From NCBI RefSeq assembly GCF_000833575.1, contig NZ_CP010827.1, positions 1,430,980 to 1,494,979 on the forward strand: 64,000 nucleotides of DNA, in the 5' to 3' direction. This document shows positions 27,034 through 35,017 of the stretch, piece after piece (position 1 is the stretch's first letter; every line of letters starts with the position of its first letter). This DNA comes from Corynebacterium singulare (GTDB taxonomy: Bacteria > Actinomycetota > Actinomycetes > Mycobacteriales > Mycobacteriaceae). The position numbers and the translations under genes are program-made. The notes below the pieces were generated by a model that worked only from the letters and a program-made list of their open reading frames with translations, ran no database searches and was not told where the DNA came from.

Positions 27034-28116
27034 TTGAGCGATATGCGCACACCATCTGCTACAAGTAAACCCACGAGCAGGCAGAAGTGGACCTCAAAGC
27101 TACGGCGCAAGCCGAAAAACCCAACCGGGGAAATGACCTTAGTGCAGCACCTTCAGGAGCTGCGCAAGCGCATTGTTATCTCCTTGCTCGCCTTGATAGT
27201 GGGCACCATTCTTGGCTTTCTGTGGTACCAGCATTCACCCTTCGGATTATCACCGTTGGGCGAAATCCTGCGTGGCCCGTACTGCTCTTTGCCAGAAGAG
27301 CGCCGTATTTCCTTTAGCGCAGACGGTGAATGCCGTCTGCTTGCTACCAGTCCTTTTGAGATGCTTCTCCTGCGTCTGAAGGTTGGTGCTCTCGCCGGTG
27401 CGGTGCTTGCCTCCCCAGTGTGGCTCTATCAGATTTGGGCCTTTATCGTGCCTGGTCTGCACAAGAACGAGCGCCGCTTCACTTTCTTCTTTGTCTCCAG
27501 CGCCGTGGTTCTCTTTGTTCTCGGTGCCGTTCTGGCGTACTTTATCCTCTCGGTGGGACTGGAGTTCCTCATGGGGATGGGTGAGGAGTTCCAGACCGCA
27601 GCGCTCACCGGTGAGCGCTACTTCTACTTCCTGCTCACTCTGCTCATGATCTTTGGCGTGAGCTTCGAAATTCCGCTGCTCATTGTCTGCCTCAACCTTA
27701 TCGGTGTGCTGGAGTACGAGCACGTCAAGGACAAGCGCCGCATCATCATTGTGGTCATCATGATCTTCGCGGCCGTGGTGACTCCAGGACAAGAACCTTT
27801 TTCCATGCTGGTGTTGGCATTCGCACTCGTACTACTCGTGGAGATTGCCTTCCAGTTCTGCCGAATCCACGATAAGCGCGCTCAGCGTGAACGTCCTGCG
27901 TGGATGGACCTCGATGATGAGACGGCCTCGCCGTTGGGCGAAGGCCCCGGGGGCATTGGCACGCCGACTCCAGTCGAGGCCCCGACGAGTGTCTCTGCCT
28001 CCGCTGCACCAGTGAGTAGCCCATCTCCACGGACCACGGGGGCGTCGCCAAGCACCAGCACCGCTCCGCGCACCACGCAGCCGCCACAGGGCGGATTCTT
28101 CGATGACGTCCTTTAA
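27034..28116 (+). CDS. tatC: Sec-independent translocase subunit TatC
   Basis: A 360-residue inner-membrane protein that recognises twin-arginine signal peptides. Six membrane helices are visible. Signatures are MTLVQHLQELRKRI at the N-terminal cytoplasmic segment, SPFEMLLLRLKVG and PLLIVCLNLIGVL. An ~65-residue Pro/Ser/Thr-rich cytoplasmic tail follows the last helix, as in other corynebacteria. The TTG 27034 has GGGGAGGA upstream; ATG 27043 is an equally possible start. Confidence 0.94.
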   Translation: MSDMRTPSATSKPTSRQKWTSKLRRKPKNPTGEMTLVQHLQELRKRIVISLLALIVGTILGFLWYQHSPFGLSPLGEILRGPYCSLPEERRISFSADGECRLLATSPFEMLLLRLKVGALAGAVLASPVWLYQIWAFIVPGLHKNERRFTFFFVSSAVVLFVLGAVLAYFILSVGLEFLMGMGEEFQTAALTGERYFYFLLTLLMIFGVSFEIPLLIVCLNLIGVLEYEHVKDKRRIIIVVIMIFAAVVTPGQEPFSMLVLAFALVLLVEIAFQFCRIHDKRAQRERPAWMDLDDETASPLGEGPGGIGTPTPVEAPTSVSASAAPVSSPSPRTTGASPSTSTAPRTTQPPQGGFFDDVL

Positions 28117-28209
28117 GGACATACTCGTTAAAGCCGACCTGGCAAAGGCACTGACCGCGTTTCTCCTCGCGCAGCGGTCACCGACTGCGCCGCGGTAACG
28201 CTGGGCAGG

Positions 28210-28215
28210 TACCCT
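28210..28215 (+). promoter_or_regulatory. -10 box TACCCT upstream of helY
   Basis: TACCCT lies 8 bases before ATG 28224, compatible with a leaderless mRNA. Confidence 0.45.
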
Positions 28216-28223
28216 GGGTGCTT

Positions 28224-31061
28224 ATGACATTGACGCATCTGGACGAGTTCACCCGCGCCCTGCCGTACTCCCTGGATGACTTCCAAATCGAGGGTTGCCA
28301 AGCCGTCGAGGACGGCCACGGCGTGCTGGTATGCGCGCCTACTGGTGCTGGTAAAACCATCGTCGGCGAATTTGCGGTCTCCCTTGCGCTGAGCCAGGGC
28401 ACCCGCTGTTTCTACACCACGCCGATTAAGGCACTGAGTAATCAGAAGTACCACGACCTCGTCGAAGCCCATGGTGAAGACGCCGTGGGCCTGTTGACGG
28501 GTGATGTCTCCATCAACTCTTCTGCAGACATCCTCGTGATGACCACTGAGGTGCTCCGCAACATGATTTACGCTGGCTCCGGCGCACTAGAGCGGCTTAC
28601 CCACGTGGTCATGGATGAGATCCACTTCCTTGCGGACGCCTCGCGCGGTGCAGTCTGGGAGGAGGTCATCCTCAATCTTGATGAACACGTCTCCATCATT
28701 GGCCTCTCCGCCACCGTGTCGAACTCGGAGGAGTTTGGACGTTGGCTGAGCACCGTGCGCGGTGATACCACTGTCATCGTCAGCGAGAACCGCCCCGTAC
28801 CACTGGACCAGTGGATGATGGTGGGCCGCAAGATATACCCGTTGTTCGAACCGAATTCTGGCGGTCAGGTCAACGCGGAGCTTGCCCGGCGCATCGAGCG
28901 CTTGGAGTCGGGGGAGCGCTCGGCTGGTAGCTCTTCTGACGCCTACGAGAATAAGCGAGCTAGCTTCCGCTCGCGGGCACGCCACAAGGGCGGGGGTCGT
29001 GGCAGGCACGGTGACCGCAACGGTGGCGGTCACGACAGGCGTAGTGGTGCACCCCGTGCACAGGACCGCTATCGCCCGCTCGGCCGCCCAGAAGTGCTCA
29101 AAGAGCTGCAGTCCATGAACATGCTGCCGGCAATTACCTTCATCTTCTCCCGTGCAGGATGTGACGGGGCGCTCTACCAGTGTCTGCGCTCGCGCATGGT
29201 GCTCACCTCCCCGGAGGAAGCGACGGAGATCAAAGCCATCGTGGATAAAGGTGTGGAAGGCATCCCCGAGGAGGACCTCCAGGTTCTGGATTTCAAGCGC
29301 TGGCGTGAAGCTCTGTCGCGTGGGTTCGCTGCTCACCACGCAGGCATGCTTCCGGCATTTCGGCATATCGTTGAGGAGCTCTTTGTCAAGGGTCTCGTCC
29401 GAGCCGTGTTTGCCACTGAAACCCTTGCCCTCGGCATCAACATGCCTGCCCGCACCGTGGTGTTGGAGAAGCTCATCAAGTTCAACGGCGAAGCGCACGT
29501 TGACCTCACGCCAGGCCAATACACGCAGCTCACTGGCCGCGCCGGCCGCCGAGGCATCGATACCCAAGGCAATGCAGTCGTGCAGTGGGCACCGGCGATG
29601 GACCCGCAGGCGGTGGCAGGCCTCGCATCGACCCGTACCTACCCATTGATCTCCACCTTTGAACCCGGCTACAACATGGCCATCAACCTGCTGGGGATGC
29701 TGGGATTCGAAGAATCCCTGCGCCTGTTGGAGAAGTCCTTTGCCCAGTTCCAGGCGGATGGCTCCGTGGTGGAGGAGACCCGTGAGATCGAGCGTGCTGA
29801 GCATCGCGTTCGCGAACTACGCACACAGCTCGACGACACGATTTCTCATTTAGCACCACCCACCACAGATGGTGAGGATGCCGCGGAGGTCCTTATGGAC
29901 TACATGCGGCTGCGCCGCGCCTTGAGCGATGAGGAAAAGGCAGCCCAAGCCAACAAGAAGAATGAGCGCCGTAAAGAAGTCGCCGCTGTTCTCGCGCGTC
30001 TCCAGGTCGGTGAGGTTATCGCCATCGCAACAAGGAAGCGCCCCACGTTAGCCGTTGTCATTACCCCTGCCAACCAATCTGCTGACCCCCGCCCATGGGT
30101 GACCACAGAATCGGGATGGTCCGGGCGTATCGACGCCGAGGGCATTGAGAATCCTCCCATCTCCGTTGGCCACATGAAACTGCCGCGCGCGGCGCAGAAG
30201 AATCCGCGCCGCCACATCAAGTACGTTCAGGATGCCTTTAAGCGGGACTTTTATAAGCGTCCGAAAAAGATGCGCACAGCGCCGCGGAATCGCCCCAACA
30301 GAAAGGTCGGGGAGTTGCGTGACGCCATCCGCCAACACCCGGTTCACCACTGGCCGGCAACTGATCGAGAGCAACTTGCTGGTGTAGCCCAGAAACTTGC
30401 CCGCCGCGAGCGCGACTTGGCCAAGCTCGAAGCCAAGGTAGAGCGTGCTACCGACACCCTCGGCCGCACCTTTGAGCGCATTGTTGATCTACTCTCTGAA
30501 ATGGACTACGTGGAGTTTGAAGGCTTCGGCGAGGACCGTGAGCCAGTGATCACTGATGAGGGCGAACGCCTGGCCAAGATCCATTCCGAATCGGATCTCC
30601 TCGTGGCGCAGTGCCTGAAGCGCGGTATCTGGAATGACTTGGATCCCGCGGAGCTGGCAGGCGTGGCATCGCTGTGTGTCTTTGAAAATCGCAAGGCCAC
30701 GCGCGGTGAGCCCGGTGCGGCCACGGATCCTATGGCGGATGCCATGGACGCCACTTGGCGTATCTACACCGAGCTCGTGGCGGATGAGAGGCGCCACAAC
30801 CTTCCGCAGACGCGTGAGCCGGAACCTGCCTTCGCACTGGCCATCCATCAGTGGACCGCGGGCGCGCCGCTGGCCTACTGCATGGCAGCGGCCAACGAGG
30901 CTGGCGCCGAGCTCACCCCCGGTGACTTTGTGCGCTGGTGCCGCCAAGTAGTGGACCTGCTTCAGCAGGTGGCTAAAACCGGCTACGAAGAGGACATTCG
31001 CCGCAATGCCCGGCGCGCCATCGATGCTATCCAGCGCGGTGTCGTCGCCATCGGCGCCTAA
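28224..31061 (+). CDS. helY: SKI2/MTR4-like DExH helicase HelY
   Basis: A 945-residue superfamily 2 helicase related to RNA-exosome helicases. Walker A APTGAGKT (38-45), DEIH box (131-134), SATVSN (motif III), ALGINMPARTVV (motif V) and QLTGRAGRRGID (motif VI) are present, followed by a DSHCT-type C-terminal domain. A basic, Gly/Arg/His-rich insert (residues ~230-285, with GGGRGRHGDRNGGGHDRR) lies between the two RecA lobes and may bind nucleic acid. It probably unwinds RNA. A GTG 6 bases upstream of ATG 28224 is an alternative start. Confidence 0.92.
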   Translation: MTLTHLDEFTRALPYSLDDFQIEGCQAVEDGHGVLVCAPTGAGKTIVGEFAVSLALSQGTRCFYTTPIKALSNQKYHDLVEAHGEDAVGLLTGDVSINSSADILVMTTEVLRNMIYAGSGALERLTHVVMDEIHFLADASRGAVWEEVILNLDEHVSIIGLSATVSNSEEFGRWLSTVRGDTTVIVSENRPVPLDQWMMVGRKIYPLFEPNSGGQVNAELARRIERLESGERSAGSSSDAYENKRASFRSRARHKGGGRGRHGDRNGGGHDRRSGAPRAQDRYRPLGRPEVLKELQSMNMLPAITFIFSRAGCDGALYQCLRSRMVLTSPEEATEIKAIVDKGVEGIPEEDLQVLDFKRWREALSRGFAAHHAGMLPAFRHIVEELFVKGLVRAVFATETLALGINMPARTVVLEKLIKFNGEAHVDLTPGQYTQLTGRAGRRGIDTQGNAVVQWAPAMDPQAVAGLASTRTYPLISTFEPGYNMAINLLGMLGFEESLRLLEKSFAQFQADGSVVEETREIERAEHRVRELRTQLDDTISHLAPPTTDGEDAAEVLMDYMRLRRALSDEEKAAQANKKNERRKEVAAVLARLQVGEVIAIATRKRPTLAVVITPANQSADPRPWVTTESGWSGRIDAEGIENPPISVGHMKLPRAAQKNPRRHIKYVQDAFKRDFYKRPKKMRTAPRNRPNRKVGELRDAIRQHPVHHWPATDREQLAGVAQKLARRERDLAKLEAKVERATDTLGRTFERIVDLLSEMDYVEFEGFGEDREPVITDEGERLAKIHSESDLLVAQCLKRGIWNDLDPAELAGVASLCVFENRKATRGEPGAATDPMADAMDATWRIYTELVADERRHNLPQTREPEPAFALAIHQWTAGAPLAYCMAAANEAGAELTPGDFVRWCRQVVDLLQQVAKTGYEEDIRRNARRAIDAIQRGVVAIGA

Positions 31062-31080
31062 TCCCACCCCAAGGCTCAGT

Positions 31081-31731
31081 TCACGGCTTCTTGGACCGGG
31101 TCTCATGTTTATCCGCCCCTGCAAGGAGCGCGGTCGCAGCAGCCACGAGTGCTGGGCGGTGTGTACCAACGAGTGCGAGCGTGGCAATGCGCAGGTTCTT
31201 CCCGAAGGGATTGAGTATGAGCGCTTGGGTGCCCACGACGTCATCGCCCACCAGCGCCGGTCCGCCGGAATCACCTTTCACCGCGGGCACTGTGTTGAAC
31301 ACCATGCCGGCGGGGGAGACGGTCGTCCGAAAGTCAACGGACCACGTGCGGAAGAAAGGCATGAGAAAGCGCCCTCGGCGTTGTTGGGCGCGCCGAGCCT
31401 TACCGCCGTAGCCCCACGTCACAATCTCCTCGCGGAAGCCTGGGGTCCGTGTGGTCAGCCCCGGCACATCACGGGGAGGAGCTGGGCTGTCCAGCAAGCA
31501 CAGGGCCATGTCTGTGCCATCAATGGTGCGCACGGCTGTGAGCCTCCGGTTGAATCCGCCGCTAACTTTGTAGTGGTCCCTTTCCTCAATCCCATCACGG
31601 AAGAAATGGGCGCAGGTGAGCACCAGCTGGGCGCGGAGCTGCGGGCGGGGTAGAAGGGAGGCGTCAACAAGCACACCCGAGCAGTAGCCCTGTCGGGTGC
31701 GGATCTTGACGGCAGCGGGATGAGGCTCCAT
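31081..31731 (-). CDS. Trypsin-like serine protease without signal peptide
   Basis: A 216-residue S1-family protease. The catalytic triad can be placed at His42 (LTCAHFF), Asp74 (GTDMALCLL) and Ser155 (VKGDSGGPAL). Unlike most bacterial trypsins it has no signal peptide or membrane anchor: the start MEPHPAAVKIRTRQGYCSG leads straight into the first beta strand. CTGGAG before ATG 31731 supports this start. It is divergent from pepQ and convergent with helY. The substrate is unknown. Confidence 0.8.
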   Translation of the reverse strand: MEPHPAAVKIRTRQGYCSGVLVDASLLPRPQLRAQLVLTCAHFFRDGIEERDHYKVSGGFNRRLTAVRTIDGTDMALCLLDSPAPPRDVPGLTTRTPGFREEIVTWGYGGKARRAQQRRGRFLMPFFRTWSVDFRTTVSPAGMVFNTVPAVKGDSGGPALVGDDVVGTQALILNPFGKNLRIATLALVGTHRPALVAAATALLAGADKHETRSKKP

Positions 31732-31768
31732 GAACTCCAGCCTAACGAGGAGCCCGCGTGCAGCGCGG

Positions 31769-31774
31769 TAGGCT
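31769..31774 (+). promoter_or_regulatory. -10 box TAGGCT, leaderless start of pepQ
   Basis: TAGGCT lies exactly 7 bases before ATG 31782. Confidence 0.6.
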
Positions 31775-31781
31775 GGCGGGC

Positions 31782-32864
31782 ATGACTGATTATCCTTCCC
31801 GCCTTCAGCGCGCCCGTGAGGCAGTGGCTGCCCAAGGAATCGATGTGGCACTGGTAGGCACCGGTGCCGAGTTTGCTTATCTCACCGGTTCCTGGGTGTC
31901 CTCCCATGAACGTTTGACCTGCCTAGTGATTCGCCCTGATGCTGAGCCAGTTATCGTGGCTCCCCGCACGGATATCGAATCCCTTGAGGGCGTTGCTGCC
32001 CGTTTGCGTGGTTGGAGTGACGGCGAGAATCCCTACGCACTGGCGTTAGAGGGGTGCACTCCGCGAAAGGTGGCGCTGGGTTCAACCCTGACGGCCGATC
32101 ACGTGTTGCGTTTCCAGGAAGTGCTTGATGGCTCTTCCTTCGTTCTCGCCACCACCGCCCTCGCTGATCTGTTTACGCGCAAAGAGGACGAGGAGATTTC
32201 GGAACTGCGCCACGCCGCACGAGCGATCGATGCGGTACATGCGCAGGTACCTGGACTCTTGCAGCCTGGACGTACCGAAGCCGAGGTTGCCGAGGACCTT
32301 CGGACCCTCATCTTGCGAGAGCACACGTCGGTGGATTTCATCATCGTTGGTTCCGGTGCCCACGGCGCGAACCCGCATTATGACTTCGGAGAACGCATTC
32401 TTGCAGCAGGGGATCCGGTTGTCGTCGACATCGGAGGTACTGTGCCCTCGGGTTATCACTCCGATTGCACGAGGACTTATGTCGTAGGCGGCGATCCAAG
32501 TGCTGCACCAGAGGACTTCCTGGACGCCTATGCGGTGCTGGAGCAGGCCCAAGCCGCCGGCCGCGCAACCATCCGCCCGGGAGCGACCGCCCAGGACATT
32601 GACCGCGCCACCCGTGAGGTCATTGAGGAAGCTGGCTGGGGAGAGTTCTTTACGCACCGCACTGGCCACGGTATCGGGCTCTCAACCCACGAAGAGCCTT
32701 TCATCATGGAGGGAAACAGTTTAGAACTAGCTGCGTCTATGGCCTTTTCCATCGAGCCGGGCATCTACGTGCCCGGGAAATGGGGAATGCGCTTGGAAGA
32801 TATTGTGGTGACCACTGAGGATGGCTATGAGTCCCTCAACCAGGCACCGAGGGAGCTGCGCTAA
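31782..32864 (+). CDS. pepQ: M24 family Xaa-Pro aminopeptidase/dipeptidase
   Basis: A 360-residue dimetal peptidase with the pita-bread fold, cleaving Xaa-Pro bonds. After a creatinase-type N-terminal domain (to ~130), metal ligands appear in VVDIGGTVPSGYHSDCTRTY (two Asp), HRTGHGIGLSTHEEPF (His), FSIEPGIYVPG (Glu) and MRLEDIVV (Glu). Either PepQ or PepP naming is possible. ATG 31782 lies 7 bases after a -10 box. Its TAA shares one base with the ATG of the next gene, so the two are coupled. Confidence 0.92.
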   Translation: MTDYPSRLQRAREAVAAQGIDVALVGTGAEFAYLTGSWVSSHERLTCLVIRPDAEPVIVAPRTDIESLEGVAARLRGWSDGENPYALALEGCTPRKVALGSTLTADHVLRFQEVLDGSSFVLATTALADLFTRKEDEEISELRHAARAIDAVHAQVPGLLQPGRTEAEVAEDLRTLILREHTSVDFIIVGSGAHGANPHYDFGERILAAGDPVVVDIGGTVPSGYHSDCTRTYVVGGDPSAAPEDFLDAYAVLEQAQAAGRATIRPGATAQDIDRATREVIEEAGWGEFFTHRTGHGIGLSTHEEPFIMEGNSLELAASMAFSIEPGIYVPGKWGMRLEDIVVTTEDGYESLNQAPRELR

Positions 32865-33598
32865 TGGGAGCACTGCTCATTCTGGGTGGACGCAGCGACA
32901 TAGGTGGCGAACTCGCCCGCAGGCTCTGCCAGGGCCGCCCGGTGGTGTTGGCTGCGCGTGGTGAGCAAGGCATGGAAGCCCTCAGCGAGGAACTCGTTCA
33001 TGCCGGGGCAACCGCCGTCCATACACTATCTTTTGATGCCATCCAGGTAGACCAGCACCGCGAAGTAGTGGCACAAGCTGCCCAGCTGGCCGGCGAGGAG
33101 ATCACAACCGCCGTGGTGGCCTTCGGCATCTTGGGGGATCACAACCGCGCAGAGCACGATGAAGCCCACGCTTTCGATATCGCGCTGGTGGACTATGCAG
33201 CGCAGGTGTCCATGCTCACCGTGCTAGCTGATGTCATGACGTCGGGCCACATCGTCGCCTTTTCCTCCATCGCTGGATGGCGAGCCCGCCGCGCCAATTA
33301 TGTGTACGGCTCGACCAAAGCCGGACTCGATGCCTTCTGCCAAGGGTTGGCTGATCGTCTCCACGGCAGCAATCTTGCCCTCATCACTGCACGGCCAGGC
33401 TTCGTTATCGGTTCTATGACCAAGGGAATGAAACCTGCTCCGTTGTCCGTTACGCCAGACAGTGTGGCTGAGGCCGTCACGAAAGCTATCGAGTCGGGGA
33501 CTGAGTCACGAACCGTGTGGATCCCTCGTGCGCTCCAACTCCTAGCCTGGGTCATGAAGCTCGTGCCGCGTCCCATCTGGCGGCATATGCCGCGCTAA
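32864..33598 (+). CDS. SDR oxidoreductase, DprE2-like
   Basis: A 244-residue short-chain dehydrogenase. The cofactor site is LILGGRSDIGGELA, the catalytic site is FSSIAGWRARRANYVYGSTKAGLDAF split as Ser..Tyr-x-x-x-Lys, and the C terminus LLAWVMKLVPRPIWRHMPR strongly resembles DprE2, which reduces the keto intermediate to decaprenyl-phospho-arabinose for the cell wall. The typical dprE1 partner is not nearby; instead it is coupled to pepQ. It may be a paralogue with another lipid-linked or small-molecule substrate. Confidence 0.85.
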   Translation: MGALLILGGRSDIGGELARRLCQGRPVVLAARGEQGMEALSEELVHAGATAVHTLSFDAIQVDQHREVVAQAAQLAGEEITTAVVAFGILGDHNRAEHDEAHAFDIALVDYAAQVSMLTVLADVMTSGHIVAFSSIAGWRARRANYVYGSTKAGLDAFCQGLADRLHGSNLALITARPGFVIGSMTKGMKPAPLSVTPDSVAEAVTKAIESGTESRTVWIPRALQLLAWVMKLVPRPIWRHMPR

Positions 33599-34392
33599 TC
33601 CTGAAGGTGCGGCGAGTTCACGTCGAAGATAAAGCCCCGCGGGGCAAGCACCCGCAGAACAACGTCGGCATCGCCATCGGCAAGGTCGTGGATAACGAGG
33701 CCGCGCCACGGAGTGACCGTTACCGGCGCATCGAGCTGCGCAATCAGTCCGGCGTATTCACCTGGCAAAGCGCCCTTGTGGAGACCCGCGCCCAGATCGA
33801 CTCGTCCTTCGGCAGTGTGCTCGGTAAGCCAACCAATAGGTGCGGGGTGCAGGGATGCCGCTGCCTCCGCTGCTGAATCTGAAGTAGGGCTATCTACCTC
33901 ATCTATGGTCTCTAGGAGGGCGGTGATGAGGGCGGGGAGGGCGTCGTCAAGCGCAAGCTCCTCGCCTTTTACCTGACCTGCCTCGATGAGGCGAACAACC
34001 GTCGAGTCCTCAGGTGTGCGCAGTTGCAAGCCAGTGGACACGCCCTGGCTCAGGATGTCACCTAGGCCGCCATCGACCCCGATAACGGTCTCACGTAAAG
34101 CGTTCCCCTCCGCTTCGTGTTCAGCAAGTGCAGCCGAGATCTCTTCAGCCACGCGGGCAGCAACCGATCGCGCCTGCGCAGACAGGGGAGAGGCCACGAC
34201 GCGTGGAGGAGTCCGTGGAAGAGACACACTGCTCACCGCAGCCTCATCATCAACTCCGCGAAGGGTGAGCACGCTGTGCTCTTCGAGATACACATAGCCA
34301 TCGGCGTGCTCGCGCGCGACCTGGCCCAGCGCTAGCCACTGCTCAGGGGTGACCACGCCGCCGGCGGGATAGAAGTGCAGAGTATGGGACAT
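33595..34392 (-). CDS. CobG-like / sulfite reductase half-domain protein lacking cysteines
   Basis: A 265-residue protein with the nitrite/sulfite reductase ferredoxin-like half domain (FYPAGGVVTPEQWLALGQVAREHADGYVY split; then HSVLTLRGV). It resembles precorrin-3B synthase CobG or its remnants in corynebacteria. It contains no cysteine at all, so it cannot carry the [4Fe-4S]/siroheme site of CobG. A second half-repeat (APIGWLTEHTAEGRVDLGAG, VTVTPWRGLVIHDL) is still visible. No cobalamin genes are in the window. TAGACT lies 8 bases before the ATG. Its stop overlaps the SDR gene by 4 bases. Confidence 0.7.
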   Translation of the reverse strand: MSHTLHFYPAGGVVTPEQWLALGQVAREHADGYVYLEEHSVLTLRGVDDEAAVSSVSLPRTPPRVVASPLSAQARSVAARVAEEISAALAEHEAEGNALRETVIGVDGGLGDILSQGVSTGLQLRTPEDSTVVRLIEAGQVKGEELALDDALPALITALLETIDEVDSPTSDSAAEAAASLHPAPIGWLTEHTAEGRVDLGAGLHKGALPGEYAGLIAQLDAPVTVTPWRGLVIHDLADGDADVVLRVLAPRGFIFDVNSPHLQD

Positions 34393-34400
34393 GGTGGGCT

Positions 34401-34406
34401 AGTCTA
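34401..34406 (-). promoter_or_regulatory. -10 box TAGACT for the CobG-like gene
   Basis: TAGACT ends 8 bases before ATG 34392 on the minus strand. Confidence 0.5.
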
Positions 34407-34449
34407 ATGGGCTTAGGAGGGGCAACAGCGAACCGGCTGGTAAAGCAAG

Positions 34450-34455
34450 TAGGGT
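34450..34455 (+). promoter_or_regulatory. -10 box TAGGGT, leaderless start of fxsA
   Basis: TAGGGT lies exactly 7 bases before ATG 34463. Confidence 0.6.
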
Positions 34456-34462
34456 AGGCAGC

Positions 34463-35017
34463 ATGCCCTTTGTTCTGTTCATCGCGTACATCCTTCTGGA
34501 AACCCTCGCCTTCTGGGCCGTCGCGCAGTGGATCGGCGTCCTCTGGGCCCTACTTGCCCTAGCGCTGACCATGTTCTTCGGCATGACCATTGCCAGCCTG
34601 GAGGTGCGCCGCATGATGTCGAGCCGCATCCGCCAGGCAGGTGATGGCATGTACGTCATGGAGGATCCGACCCCTGGAAAGACAGCCGGCAACGTGGGCC
34701 TGACGATGGTGGGAGGCATTCTGCTATCCATGCCTGGCTTCGTGTCTACTGTGCTCGGTGCGCTGTTTATCTTTGCACCAACGCGTTCGCTGATTCGCAT
34801 GATGCTAGCAGCGTCGATGTTTAAGAAGATTGAGGACATGGGCATCCGCGCCTATGAGGCCTCTCCGATGGCTCAGCACCGAGACTCCTATGGTTCCTTC
34901 GGCAACGCCGGCCCGATGACGCCGAATGCTCCGTCTCCTGAAGTGATCGACGAGGACGAGCTGCGGGATTGGACCAAGAACGTCAAGCCTGAGGACTTTG
35001 AGGACGGCAAGAACTAG
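34463..35017 (+). CDS. fxsA: FxsA family membrane protein
   Basis: A 184-residue membrane protein. Residues 1-130 match FxsA: two N-terminal helices (FVLFIAYILLETLAFW, LLALALTMFFGMTIASL), a cytoplasmic loop and a third hydrophobic stretch (GLTMVGGILLSMPGFVSTVL). The C-terminal 60 residues are polar. E. coli FxsA relieves phage T7 exclusion by F plasmids; its native role is unknown. It is first in a tight operon, its stop overlapping lnt by one base. Confidence 0.88.
   Translation: MPFVLFIAYILLETLAFWAVAQWIGVLWALLALALTMFFGMTIASLEVRRMMSSRIRQAGDGMYVMEDPTPGKTAGNVGLTMVGGILLSMPGFVSTVLGALFIFAPTRSLIRMMLAASMFKKIEDMGIRAYEASPMAQHRDSYGSFGNAGPMTPNAPSPEVIDEDELRDWTKNVKPEDFEDGKN

Noticed and set aside
24652..28116. 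Possible separate pafBC-tatAC operon as an unusual linkage
   Set aside because: pafA-pafB-pafC-tatA-tatC-helY order is the usual arrangement in actinobacteria, so it is not noteworthy.
28587..29804. Open frame of 405 codons on the minus strand
   Set aside because: It is antisense to the helY helicase core; no ribosome binding site or family features.
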